Shown piece after piece: positions 50,423 to 59,437 of a DNA stretch of 64,000 nucleotides (positions within the stretch are counted from its first letter, which is position 1; the number at the start of each line of letters is the position of its first letter). The stretch is taken from contig JAIYDL010000016.1 of NCBI GenBank assembly GCA_027487515.1, positions 310,001 to 374,000 of the forward strand. The letters run 5' to 3'. The DNA comes from Pseudomonadota bacterium (GTDB taxonomy: Bacteria; Bdellovibrionota; Bacteriovoracia; Bacteriovoracales; Bacteriovoracaceae). The position numbers and the translations under genes were made by a program. The notes beneath the pieces are model-generated. The model made no database searches and was not told where the DNA came from. It was given only the letters and a program-made list of their open reading frames with translations.

Positions 50423-51445
50423 TTAAAAATTCTTTCCGAGTCCCAGGCCCCAGTACGTTTGTTCGGCCTGGAAGTACTTCCCGAATTCACTTTGGAAGTA
50501 CCAGGTCTTGAACTGCCAGCGCGAGTAGAGCGAAGCGACGTAAGCGAGGGGTTCATTTTGCTCGATGTTATAGTTGTCTGACTTAGGATCTTGGAGCGTC
50601 TGATGCGTGTAAATGATCGGGAGGCGCACGCCAATGCGAGACCCGGAGGAGGAGACGATCATCGAAGCACCGGGGCTCAGCTTCGCTCCGTAGGCCGGGA
50701 CACTACTTTGTTGGTAGGTCACCGGGGAACTGGCGTCGGCGGAGACTCCACCCGAGCCGGCGATGACACAGCCATCGACGTAGAAATGGTAGAAGGCATT
50801 TTCCCAGCCGGCTTCTCCCCCCGCGCAGACACCACTGTTGGTGATCACCAGCCCCGTGTCTTTTGCGTTGCCCGCGAGGGTTGCCTCGGTCTGCCAACTG
50901 ACGTACTGAAAGGACAGCGACCGGGTGAACCGGTAGACCTTATCCTCAAGGTGCTTTAAGTGCGCCAGGATTTTGTCGTTGAACCGATCGACTTTCCCCT
51001 CCCGGAACTCAAGCTCACTTAAGATCTTGCTGAACATGAGGTAGTGCTTGTGGTCTTTGTCGATCAGCTTCGACTGCTTCTCGTAGCTCTTGATGATTCG
51101 GCCATAGTCGTTCAGGAGATTCCAGTAGAGGACCTTGAGGGCCTCCGGATAGCCTTCGCTGTCGATCGTTTCTCCCCGCGCGACGTCGCTGACGATTTTT
51201 CTGTGGAGCTTCTTGTACTTTTCGTTGATGAGCCGGACGTTGAGTTTGATGTCCTGTCGGTAGAAGCCGAGTCTTCGAAGTGAGTAGGAGATGTAGACCA
51301 GCTCCTTTGGTGTGTAGCTTTGGTCCGGGTTCCGCTTGTAAATCTCCTCCACCTTGCGGAAGTCCTTGGCGCTGAACGCTTGCGCCAGCTCACTCGCGTG
51401 CGCACCGGCAGAGAAGAGAAGGGTCAGAAGGAGGATGAGCTTCAT
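50423..51445 (-). CDS. Secreted protein with C-terminal barrel-like domain, cytochrome operon (340 aa)
   Basis: Signal peptide at residues 1-17 (MKLILLLTLLFSAGAHA). The N-terminal half (about 20-165) is α-helical, with TPR-like or tetratricopeptide-poor repeats. The C-terminal half is β-rich and ends in GLGLGKNF, an outer-membrane-barrel-like end with a terminal Phe. Four extra cysteines are few: only two (near 198 and 217). I choose the ATG that overlaps the upstream stop as ATGA; an ATG two codons earlier is also possible. Unknown role. Confidence 0.72.
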   Translation of the reverse strand: MKLILLLTLLFSAGAHASELAQAFSAKDFRKVEEIYKRNPDQSYTPKELVYISYSLRRLGFYRQDIKLNVRLINEKYKKLHRKIVSDVARGETIDSEGYPEALKVLYWNLLNDYGRIIKSYEKQSKLIDKDHKHYLMFSKILSELEFREGKVDRFNDKILAHLKHLEDKVYRFTRSLSFQYVSWQTEATLAGNAKDTGLVITNSGVCAGGEAGWENAFYHFYVDGCVIAGSGGVSADASSPVTYQQSSVPAYGAKLSPGASMIVSSSGSRIGVRLPIIYTHQTLQDPKSDNYNIEQNEPLAYVASLYSRWQFKTWYFQSEFGKYFQAEQTYWGLGLGKNF

Positions 51446-52587
51446 AGCCATATGTGCGTCTGAACCAGGTACATCCACGAGTCCTTGCTCGAGGTGTCTG
51501 GTGAGAAGCTCCTTGTGTTGTAGGCGTCGAAGCGCAGCTCGAGGCGTTGCGCTGGAAAGAACTGAACCCCCGGACCCCAGCGGACGGTGTAATCGGACTC
51601 GGTGGTGTCGCGCTTAAAGTACTCGATGTTCGAGAGGAAATAGAGACCTCGCGTGGGGCGGAGGTAGGTCTGGAGAAGGCCGTACCGCATGGTCCGATCG
51701 TCAGACCCGTTATCTGTTTTCCTTTGAACCTGTCCCACCTCGGTTAGAACCGCCGACCCTTCTTTGAGGTTTAACCGTGCGTGGGTTGAGTACGAAAGGA
51801 GTTCCTGATACTGGTTTCGGCTCGACATCACCGAGGCCCCGAGGCGATGCACGCCGAACGCCGTGCGCTCCACGGACACGCTGCCGCCCTTCATCCGGAG
51901 ATCCTCGTCCTGCGTGAGGTTTCCGGCGAAGCCGTGGGCAAACGCTTCCCAGCTTTCGCCGAGGTAGTGTGCGAGCACTCCGTGAGTTTGGTCATTCTGC
52001 ATGACCTCCGGGGCCTGGCGAGAAAAGGCAATGTGCTCGATGACCTTGATCCCAAAAACCTTGTCCATGAGGCCCGCGTAGATTCCGACCTTGGGGGTCA
52101 CGCGGTATCCCAGGTAGTGCTCTCGGCTGCGCCACTCGGGTTCTTCGCCTTTGAGATTTTCTGGGACTGGAGAGTAGCCGAAGTTCGCTACGCCAACAAA
52201 CCGGTCATTCTCGCCGAACTTCACGATCGCCCGAGCATCGGCCTGCATGTTGATCCAGCGCTTCTGTTCACTGCGGGTCGACCCCGGGTTTTGCACCAAC
52301 TGGAAGCCGCGGTAGTTGATCTGGGATCGGAACCAGTTCTGAGTGGGCTTCCGGAAAAAAAAGCCGGAAGAGTCTGCTACTCGCTCTTCGTTCCAAACCT
52401 TCGGGTACAGCGCTCCCGAGGAGATGAGCGTCGCAGAGACCACCCGACCGTAGTCGTTCAACGGACCCCCACCGGAGGGGTTGTAGTGGCAGTTAAGGCA
52501 GGAGGTGTAGCCGTGACCGATGAACTGAGTGTAGCTCCAGGCGGCAGGACTCAGAAGGAGAACAAAGACCAGGATGAGCGGCTTCAT
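51442..52587 (-). CDS. Outer-membrane β-barrel with N-terminal c-type heme motif
   Basis: 381 residues with signal peptide (1-18). A c-type heme-attachment site SCLNCH lies at residues 29-34, followed by NPSGGGPLNDYGR, a motif known from a family of heme-plus-porin proteins. The rest (about 60-381) shows alternating hydrophobic strands with aromatic ends and terminates in HIWL, fitting a 16- or 18-strand barrel. The heme would sit at the periplasmic mouth of the pore. It overlaps the upstream cytochrome gene by 4 nt. Confidence 0.82.
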   Translation of the reverse strand: MKPLILVFVLLLSPAAWSYTQFIGHGYTSCLNCHYNPSGGGPLNDYGRVVSATLISSGALYPKVWNEERVADSSGFFFRKPTQNWFRSQINYRGFQLVQNPGSTRSEQKRWINMQADARAIVKFGENDRFVGVANFGYSPVPENLKGEEPEWRSREHYLGYRVTPKVGIYAGLMDKVFGIKVIEHIAFSRQAPEVMQNDQTHGVLAHYLGESWEAFAHGFAGNLTQDEDLRMKGGSVSVERTAFGVHRLGASVMSSRNQYQELLSYSTHARLNLKEGSAVLTEVGQVQRKTDNGSDDRTMRYGLLQTYLRPTRGLYFLSNIEYFKRDTTESDYTVRWGPGVQFFPAQRLELRFDAYNTRSFSPDTSSKDSWMYLVQTHIWL

Positions 52588-52961
52588 GAGTCGATGTCAC
52601 TTACCCACTCGACGAGCTTATCATACTCATCGGACGGAAGGGCGCTTCCACCCTGGGGCATGTTCGAACTCGCACCCCCGTGGTTGATGATCCGGAAGAT
52701 CAACTGAGAGCCGTTGGGGTCTCCGGGGACCACGAGGTTTTCATTCGTCACCCAGTCGTTCTTGTCCGTGTAGGCCGACCACTGCGCATGCCGGTGGCAG
52801 TTCATGCACTGGTTCTGGAGGATGTCGTAGGAGGCACGAAAATTGGCCCCACCGGTGAGCTCGAGGCCACCGAACTTTTCGCGATCGAAGGAGTTCGTAT
52901 TGTAGTCCTGACAACCGGCGAAGAGGAAAAAGATGGATAGAGTCAGGGCAGGGTAGCGCAT
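52584..52961 (-). CDS. Lipid-anchored monoheme cytochrome c
   Basis: 125 residues. Lipoprotein signal ending in FLFAGC (Cys17). A heme site CMNCH lies at residues 52-56 and a methionine ligand in SNMPQGG near 100, so it is a small class I-type cytochrome c anchored to a membrane. It could hand electrons to or from the heme barrel next door. The 4-nt overlap (ATGA) with the barrel gene makes co-production likely. Confidence 0.86.
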   Translation of the reverse strand: MRYPALTLSIFFLFAGCQDYNTNSFDREKFGGLELTGGANFRASYDILQNQCMNCHRHAQWSAYTDKNDWVTNENLVVPGDPNGSQLIFRIINHGGASSNMPQGGSALPSDEYDKLVEWVSDIDS

Positions 52962-52967
52962 CGAATC

Positions 52968-53453
52968 TTATCTTGCGACAAACGGAAGAACCGCTTCCAC
53001 GGCGATCACATCATTCACGCCGACCCCGAGGTACTCAACCTTCTTAAGACCGAACTCGGACGCCTTCACAGTGAACTTCGCCGCGACGGTCGCGGCCACG
53101 ATTTTATAGACGATGGCGACGGGTTTCTTGACCCCGTTGACTTCGAGGGTTCCGGTCGCCTTGCCGTTGGACCCTTTGACGTCGGAGAGCGTGGCCTTCG
53201 GGTGCTTGGCGGAGTTCATGTGCTTCCAGGTGTGCTCGTCCCGAAGGTCGATGCCGGTTTTTAGAGACTCGATGCTGACGGTGATCTTGTCAGCGCTCAC
53301 ACTTTCGCCCGATTTGATGACGTTCCCTTTGAGCTTCTGGCTCACGGCTTGGAATGATCCCGCGGGGCTCAAGCTGATCGAAAGGGTGATTTTACTTTCG
53401 GCCATCACCGACAGAGAGGCAAGGGAGAGGGCCAGAGCTAGAAGTACCTTCAT
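52968..53453 (-). CDS. YceI-family periplasmic protein
   Basis: 161 residues with a signal peptide (1-18). The YceI lipocalin-like β-barrel shows ISLSPAGSFQAVSQKLKG and the conserved DLRDEHTWKHMNSAKHPKA block (near 74-92). YceI proteins bind polyisoprenoids such as ubiquinone and often sit near cytochromes b561. Here it lies first in an operon with cytochrome c and a heme-barrel, which suggests quinone or isoprenoid-linked electron transfer. The gap to the cytochrome gene is 6 nt. Confidence 0.88.
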   Translation of the reverse strand: MKVLLALALSLASLSVMAESKITLSISLSPAGSFQAVSQKLKGNVIKSGESVSADKITVSIESLKTGIDLRDEHTWKHMNSAKHPKATLSDVKGSNGKATGTLEVNGVKKPVAIVYKIVAATVAAKFTVKASEFGLKKVEYLGVGVNDVIAVEAVLPFVAR

Positions 53454-53546
53454 CGTTTAACCTTTGTTAAAACGTCCTGTTTCTTATGGGTACTCTATTT
53501 GACCAAGGATCGGGGGAATTTATCAAGGCTTTATTACGCCTGGGGC

Positions 53547-54599
53547 CTATTTCTTCTTGGCGGCCTTGCGCGCCGGAACCTTAGGCCTGAATGAAACGAA
53601 GCGAATGTTATCACCGACCCGGAGCTTCAGGGCCGCCGCGGTGACTCCGGAAATTCTGTAGCCGCCGGTCTTGAGTTTAACCACGCTGCCGAGGGCGGAG
53701 CGAAACTGCTCATTGGTTCGGGAGATGATAAAAACTTCTGACTTGATGCCTTTGTCAGCGATCTCCCGGATCTCCCCGATTACGCTCTCGCGGATGGCAC
53801 GGATGCTGTCAACGTCCGCGATGAGCACGGGGCCGGGTTCGAAGATCCCTACAAGGCCCGAGAACCGAAACCCCTCCTGCTCGAGGATTCGCTTGGCGGG
53901 TTCGGTGTTCTGGTGAACCTTTCCCACCACATACTGAGCGTCCTCCGGCAGCAGGTTCGTTACGATCGGGTGCTTCGGGAGGAGCTCCTCGATGAAGCGC
54001 TTGTTCTTGACGTACAGGTAGTCTGCGGTCGGAAAGTCGATCTTAAAAAAATTCTTCCCCACCGCGTCCCAGAAAGGGGAATGGCCAGAATCGTTCACCA
54101 TCCCTCGGAGCTCGGCCACGACCTGGTCCTCGAAGTAGCGGCGATTCTCGGCGATGAAGAGGAACCGCGAAAGCGAGAGGAAGCGCCCGTTCTGAGAGTT
54201 CCGGTAATCGGGGTGGAGGTAGAGGGAACAGATCTCCGCAGGGCCGTTGTGGATGAAGTGGAAGTGCAGCGACGTGACCTCGTTCTTTACGTGGATTGAC
54301 TTCGACTCGTGCTGCGTTTTTTCGACCCGGTAGAAGTAGTAGGGCTCGAAGCCACCGATCTTCGAGATGATCGCACACACCCCCACCAGTCGGCCCGTGA
54401 AGAGCTCCTCCATCACGAAGATGTAGTCTTCTCCACCCGGCCCGTCTTCTCTGTGTAAGAAACTCCGTTCCGAGATCCGGATGCGCTTCTTGAGGACCTC
54501 CGGATCTTTGGGAAGAGAGGTCAGGCCATGGCCCGACTTCTCCAGAAGTTCCATCAAACCGTCGAGATCTTTGGTCTCGATCGGGCGGATGATGAACAC
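53547..54599 (-). CDS. astA: Arginine N-succinyltransferase AstA
   Basis: Step 1 of the arginine succinyltransferase pathway. The 350-residue protein has the AstA start FIIRPIETKDLDGLMEL and LEKSGHGLTSLP (near 19-30), HASKS-like ESKSIHVKNE (near 97), EICSLYLHPDYR (near 119-130), AELRGMVNDSGHSPFWDAVG (near 162-181) and PTADYLYV. The C-terminal 20 residues are Lys/Ala-rich and longer than usual. It lies 4 nt after the aminotransferase gene, so both are in one operon. Confidence 0.93.
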   Translation of the reverse strand: MFIIRPIETKDLDGLMELLEKSGHGLTSLPKDPEVLKKRIRISERSFLHREDGPGGEDYIFVMEELFTGRLVGVCAIISKIGGFEPYYFYRVEKTQHESKSIHVKNEVTSLHFHFIHNGPAEICSLYLHPDYRNSQNGRFLSLSRFLFIAENRRYFEDQVVAELRGMVNDSGHSPFWDAVGKNFFKIDFPTADYLYVKNKRFIEELLPKHPIVTNLLPEDAQYVVGKVHQNTEPAKRILEQEGFRFSGLVGIFEPGPVLIADVDSIRAIRESVIGEIREIADKGIKSEVFIISRTNEQFRSALGSVVKLKTGGYRISGVTAAALKLRVGDNIRFVSFRPKVPARKAAKKK

Positions 54600-54603
54600 C
54601 GGC

Positions 54604-55992
54604 TTAGTCCATCTCGCTCAGGGTCTTCTCGATGATCGCGCAGACTTCATCGATGTGCCGTTCTTCCGTCGCCATGACCGGCATGAGGAAGCGCACGCGG
54701 GTCGTCGGGTGGCCCCCGGCCATGAACGAAAGCACGCCGTTTTCAAAGAGCTTGATCGTGAACGCCTTTGACTTCGGTTCGTCTCCGTTGAAGACGCTCA
54801 TGGCGACCATGGCGCCGATCCCGAAAGGCCCTTTGAGTTTGTCAGGGTTCTTGTTCGAAATCCGCTCGAGGTTCGCTTTGAACCGTCGGTGGAGTCGCTC
54901 GATCTTCCCGTCAGCTCCCAAGTACCCACCGGTGACGATGGAGTTGATCACGTAGTAGGCCGCGGCGATCTGGGCCGCGGAGCCAGTGAACGTCTGGGAC
55001 ATGAGCCCCGGCTTCGGCTTGTGGTCATCGGTGAAGAGCGTGGCGCAGACCTGGGAGTTCTTCCCGATCGCGACCACATCGGCGTGCTTGTCGAGTTTGA
55101 AGTGCTGGAACGCAAAGAGTTCGGTGGTCCGGGCAAAACTCTGGACCTCGTCGATGAAGACGGAGATGTTGTTCTCGCGACAGACTTTGATCAGGGCCTC
55201 GAAGTACTCCGTGTTCCCGACCCAGCTGCCGTTTTCGCCCTGGATGACCTCCATGACAAACCCGGCGTGCATGCCCGGGAAGCGCGTGATCTGCTTTTTC
55301 ATCGCGGCGACGGCGGCGTTGATCGAACCCTGGTGGTCCCCTTCACAGTAGAACGGGATGTAGTCCACGTCGAGGGTCTTTGGAAGGCCCTGGCGGTACG
55401 CCGCTTTGTCAGTGACCCAGGCCATCCCGAGCGTGCGACCCGCGAAGCATTTCTCGAAGGCGAAGAACCGGTTCGCCGGGAAGCGCTTCTGGAAGATGAT
55501 CTTGAACGCGTTCTCGTTGGCCATCGCCCCAGAGGTGGAGATGAAGACGTTCTTGACGCCGGCGCCGTACTTACACGCCTCGTGGGAGATGAGTTCGAGG
55601 AGGGCTGCCGTATCCGTGTTTTGCTGGAGGTGTCCGTTCATGACGGTGTTCGACACCGCACCTTTGAGCTGCGCTTCGATGACTCCCGGGTGTGAGTGGC
55701 CCATGTAGTGAACACCAATCCCGGTGATGAAGTCGTACTTCACGGACCCGTCCGCGAGCTCCACGAGGGGACCATTTCCGATGCCGGAGCCGAGGTAGTT
55801 GTAGAAGAGTGCTCCGCCTCGGTAGTCCGCAACTTTCTTTAACAGCGCCTGGTAAGATTCTTTGAGTTCCGGGTCCGCAGGACGGACACCGGTGATCTTC
55901 GAGGAGTGTTCTCCGAGGGCTTCGTGGATGAGTTTTTTTGCCTGGGCGAGGCGGGGATCATTGAAGAAACCATCGGCCACTGTCTTTGCCAT
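54604..55992 (-). CDS. Class III aminotransferase, AstC-like or L-lysine 6-transaminase-like
   Basis: 462 residues, PLP-dependent. HPG at GHSHPGVIEAQ (near 97), FISTSGAMANENAFKI (near 149), FIDEVQSFART (near 270; Asp and Gln contact PLP), and the PLP lysine in VAIGKNSQVC (near 306). The GKxxQVC block recalls L-lysine 6-transaminase, while the neighbouring astA points to succinylornithine transaminase (AstC). Both would suit the aldehyde dehydrogenase AstD; I cannot decide the substrate. First gene of the operon with astA. Confidence 0.86.
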   Translation of the reverse strand: MAKTVADGFFNDPRLAQAKKLIHEALGEHSSKITGVRPADPELKESYQALLKKVADYRGGALFYNYLGSGIGNGPLVELADGSVKYDFITGIGVHYMGHSHPGVIEAQLKGAVSNTVMNGHLQQNTDTAALLELISHEACKYGAGVKNVFISTSGAMANENAFKIIFQKRFPANRFFAFEKCFAGRTLGMAWVTDKAAYRQGLPKTLDVDYIPFYCEGDHQGSINAAVAAMKKQITRFPGMHAGFVMEVIQGENGSWVGNTEYFEALIKVCRENNISVFIDEVQSFARTTELFAFQHFKLDKHADVVAIGKNSQVCATLFTDDHKPKPGLMSQTFTGSAAQIAAAYYVINSIVTGGYLGADGKIERLHRRFKANLERISNKNPDKLKGPFGIGAMVAMSVFNGDEPKSKAFTIKLFENGVLSFMAGGHPTTRVRFLMPVMATEERHIDEVCAIIEKTLSEMD

Positions 55993-56242
55993 ATACGCTC
56001 CGTAATGAAAAAAATAAGATATCGAGTTTTCGGCAGTTTATGACGAAGACTTGAAGTTAATCAAGAGAAAGCTCTTTGGGGAAAACCCGATCGTTCCAGT
56101 TGCCTCCGGGGACTTAGATTTAGGCCGTCGGTCGATGGGGTGACGCGTCTTCAAGGCTCCTTCTGTTTGCCTGACCCATCGGGCCCATGGTACCTTACTG
56201 TACTCAATTTTTTTATCCACGTTCAAGTCTACGGAGCCCACT

Positions 56243-58291
56243 ATGACGACGATCAAGATCGTGAAACATCATGATATTAAAAAAACGGACAAGCAAATTT
56301 TGACCCGCTGGCTTCATCTCATGATCCTCGGCCGGATGATCGACGAGCGGGCCCCGAACTACCTGAAACAGGCCCTCGGCTGGTCGTACCACGCACCCTA
56401 CGCGGGCCACGATGCGATCCAGCTGGCGATCGGTCAGGTTTTTGACCGGAAAACTGACCACCTCTTTCCCTACTACCGTGACATGTTGACGGCCCTCTCC
56501 GCTGGGCTGTCGGCCGAGGAATTGATCCTCAACGGCATTTCGAAGGCGACGGACCTGGCGTCCGGCGGTCGTCACATGTCGAACCACTTCGCCAAGCCCG
56601 AATGGAACATTCACAACGTCTCGTCCTGCACCGGCAACCACATCCTCCACGCCGTCGGCGTTGCCCGGGGGATGAAGACCTACAAGCACCCTGGGGTGGC
56701 GATTTCATCCCAAGGGGAGTCCTCTGTTTCTGAGGGCTATTGCTACGAAGCGATCACCGGCGCTGACCGCGAACTGCTGCCCTGTGTGTTCGTGTTCCAA
56801 GACAACGGCTATGGAATCTCCGTTCCGAAGGCCGATCAGACGGCCAACGAGCACGTCGCGGATAACTTCTCCGGGTTCAAGAATCTGAAGATCATCAAGT
56901 GCGACGGAAAGGATGTCTTCGATTCCATGAACGCCATGCTCACAGCTCGCGAGCACGCGCTCAAGCACCACGAACCCGTCATCGTTCACGCCGATTGCGT
57001 TCGCATCGGCAACCACTCGAACTCGGATAACCATGAATGGTACCGAGACGAAGCGGAGCGGGCAGCCGCGAAAGCTCAGGACCCGTTGCCGCGCTTTAAG
57101 ACTGAGCTCTTGAAGGCAAAAGTCATCACAGAGAAAGAACTCCTGAAGCTCGAAGAAGAGGCAAAGGCCATGCTCCTCGAAGCGCACTCGAAGGCGGTCA
57201 AGGCACCGAACCCAACTCCGGAGTCCATCTTCGACTTCGTCGTCCCCGAGCCACACCGGCCAGAAAAGTACGTGGATGGAATCCACCATGAAACCTCGGA
57301 GCCGAAGAAGTTCATCGATGCGATCAATGGAACCCTCAAAGCGGAGTTCCGACATAACCCGGACACTTTCATCTGGGGCCAGGACGTCGCCAACAAAGAG
57401 AAGGGTGGGATCTTCAACGTCACCAAAGGGATGCAGCAAGAATTCGGGAAAGAGCGCGTGTTCAATGGCCCGATCGCCGAAGATTACATTCTCGGGACGG
57501 CGAACGGGATGTCCCGATTTAACGATAAGCTTCGGCTCGTCGTCGAGGGGGCCGAATTCGCCGACTACTTCTGGCCTGCGATGGAGCAGATGGTTGAGAC
57601 TTCCCACGACTACTGGCGAAGTAACGGTGCTTTCTCCCCGAACATCACGGTTCGTCTTGCCTCGGGGGGGTACATCGGCGGCGGTCTCTACCATTCTCAA
57701 AACATCGAAGGAACTCTGACCACGCTCCCGGGGATCCGGGTGGTTGTTCCGGCCTTCGCAGACGATGCGGCAGGTCTTCTCCGGACGTCCATGCGCTCTC
57801 GCGGCTGCACCGTCTATCTCGAGCCCAAGGCCCTCTACAACGCCAAGTACGCCATGACCCCGGTACCGGAAGACTTCGAGGTGCCGTTTGGGAAGGCGCG
57901 CGTGCGGCGTGAGGGTCGGGACATCTCTATCATCACCTACGGGAACACCGTCCACTTCTCCCTCGAGGCGGCAGAAGCGCTTGCGAAGGAAGGCATTGAA
58001 GTCGAAGTCCTTGACCTCCGCTCCCTCAATCCTCTCGACTACGACGCCATCGTCGCAACGGTGAAGAAAACTCACCGGGCCCTGGTCGTCCACGAGGATA
58101 AGGTTTTCGGTGGCTTCGGTGGTGAGCTGGTGGGTGTCATCAATGACCGGGCGTTTGAGCACCTGGATGCTCCCGTCCGCCGGGTGGGCTCGACCTTCAC
58201 TCCAGTGGGTTTCAACCGTATCCTCGAGCGCGCAACTCTTCCCGATACGCTTAAGATCGCTGTCGCAGTCCGGGAGCTTTGTAAGTACTAG
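56243..58291 (+). CDS. Fused α/β E1 component of a 2-oxoacid dehydrogenase
   Basis: 682 residues combining E1α and E1β, like fused branched-chain or 2-oxoisovalerate dehydrogenases. In the α part, thiamine-diphosphate site SQGESSVSEGYCYEA (near 154-168) reads Glu in place of the usual GDG, as in branched-chain E1α, and ends in FQDNGYGISVP (near 182-192). In the β part, GPIAEDYILGTANGM (near 411) and VVEGAEFADYF (near 433), ending FTPVGFNRILE. It probably decarboxylates branched-chain or pyruvate-type oxoacids. It is divergent from the aminotransferase gene. Confidence 0.9.
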   Translation: MTTIKIVKHHDIKKTDKQILTRWLHLMILGRMIDERAPNYLKQALGWSYHAPYAGHDAIQLAIGQVFDRKTDHLFPYYRDMLTALSAGLSAEELILNGISKATDLASGGRHMSNHFAKPEWNIHNVSSCTGNHILHAVGVARGMKTYKHPGVAISSQGESSVSEGYCYEAITGADRELLPCVFVFQDNGYGISVPKADQTANEHVADNFSGFKNLKIIKCDGKDVFDSMNAMLTAREHALKHHEPVIVHADCVRIGNHSNSDNHEWYRDEAERAAAKAQDPLPRFKTELLKAKVITEKELLKLEEEAKAMLLEAHSKAVKAPNPTPESIFDFVVPEPHRPEKYVDGIHHETSEPKKFIDAINGTLKAEFRHNPDTFIWGQDVANKEKGGIFNVTKGMQQEFGKERVFNGPIAEDYILGTANGMSRFNDKLRLVVEGAEFADYFWPAMEQMVETSHDYWRSNGAFSPNITVRLASGGYIGGGLYHSQNIEGTLTTLPGIRVVVPAFADDAAGLLRTSMRSRGCTVYLEPKALYNAKYAMTPVPEDFEVPFGKARVRREGRDISIITYGNTVHFSLEAAEALAKEGIEVEVLDLRSLNPLDYDAIVATVKKTHRALVVHEDKVFGGFGGELVGVINDRAFEHLDAPVRRVGSTFTPVGFNRILERATLPDTLKIAVAVRELCKY

Positions 58292-58300
58292 CTGCTTTCC

Positions 58301-58327
58301 GTAGAAGGGCCCTGAGGGCCCTTCTAC
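58301..58327 (+). terminator. Terminator-like hairpin
   Basis: A perfect 12-bp stem GTAGAAGGGCCC / GGGCCCTTCTAC with loop TGA, 9 nt after the stop of the E1 gene. Only three T follow, so it may be weak. Confidence 0.75.
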
Positions 58328-58426
58328 TTTAGAGAACTTACAGGTCTTGTAAATTTTTTATGAGTCATGGTTCGCGACGGCCTTGGGGAGTATGATGCGC
58401 CAACTTACCCCCAAGGAGCCTCTCCC

Positions 58427-59266
58427 ATGAAATCCTTCGTTGTCGCCGGCATTCTCCTCGCCTCTGTGAATTCCTTCGCACAGAGTTTTCTCATCCTGCA
58501 GAATGGAGTTACCCTCACGACGGACAAGATGGGCTTCGTCTACGACTTCGGTCACTTCCACCTTCACTACAAGGTGACCACGAACGGTGGTAACTATTTC
58601 ATCGAAGATAAGAAGCTCTCGACCATCAACGAAAATGGTCTTCTCTTCGAGAAGCCGAACACCAAAATCGAAAGAGTGAAGGGCAAGGGGCTCAACTACC
58701 TCATCGATGGTAACAACCATCTGGTGGTGGTTGATGCTCTCGGGTTTTCTTACGAGTACGACAAAGACGACAAGGTTTTCAAAAAGGCCATGGCCTTCGG
58801 TGGAAACTACTTTCTCGTGAAGCCGGAGGACCGAAAGCCTCTGGTGGAGCTCTATACCATCAATCAAAAAGGGAACTACTTCAAGTTGGCCATCCCGGGC
58901 CTCAATCCGGCCGACATCACGGTCGCTGCTGGAAGCTACTTCCAGACAAAGGCCGGAGTCACACACACGGTTTCTAAGGATGGTTTCGTCTTCGCGAAAC
59001 CAGAAATTCGAGTGGGCACGATTGCCAAGGCCGGCGGAAACTTCTTCGTCGACTCGAACAATCTTCTCTACACTGTTTCCGAAGAAGGGATCCTGGCCCT
59101 GCCGGTGTTACCGACGAACCTCCGGGTCGCGTCCCTGCAGCGGCTCGGTGCCAATTTCATGATCGATGCGGAGGGCCGGATCTTCACCGTCGACCAGACC
59201 GGGAAGATCTTCGAACGCAGTTCCACGCATGATCTCCGCGGCGCTCGGATCCTTTTCAACCGGTAA
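58427..59266 (+). CDS. Secreted repeat protein, tandem paralogue 1
   Basis: 279 residues with a signal peptide (1-18). The mature part consists of about six repeats of ~40 residues, each with a G-x-N-Y-F or G-x-x-F-x-x-D block followed by a L-x-T-V strand (e.g. GGNYFIED, GLNYLID, GGNYFLV, GGNFFVDSNNLLYTV, GANFMIDAEGRIFTVD). The pattern suggests a β-propeller. No cysteines or active site. ATG behind AAGGAG. The next gene encodes a paralogue of the same length. Confidence 0.82.
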   Translation: MKSFVVAGILLASVNSFAQSFLILQNGVTLTTDKMGFVYDFGHFHLHYKVTTNGGNYFIEDKKLSTINENGLLFEKPNTKIERVKGKGLNYLIDGNNHLVVVDALGFSYEYDKDDKVFKKAMAFGGNYFLVKPEDRKPLVELYTINQKGNYFKLAIPGLNPADITVAAGSYFQTKAGVTHTVSKDGFVFAKPEIRVGTIAKAGGNFFVDSNNLLYTVSEEGILALPVLPTNLRVASLQRLGANFMIDAEGRIFTVDQTGKIFERSSTHDLRGARILFNR

Positions 59267-59437
59267 CTCCTCCGGTCAAACGAATCGCGCTCAACAGCAG
59301 ACGGGGTTTCTCTTAAGGAAGCGGGCGACCATTCGGTCCGTTGGGTATGCTAGTTGAATTTCACTCCCGCGCATAGGAATCGACCGCGAGAGCAAGTATA
59401 GTGCGTCTCCCTGACCCATCCCTAAGGAGATGCACCT

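Noticed and set aside
55993..56242. A gene or riboswitch in the 250-bp gap before the E1 gene
   Set aside because: No conserved structure or frame with a start signal is visible; I only expect promoters.
56705..58162. A 485-codon minus-strand frame opposite the fused E1 gene
   Set aside because: Shadow of a highly conserved gene; no start signal or recognised domain.
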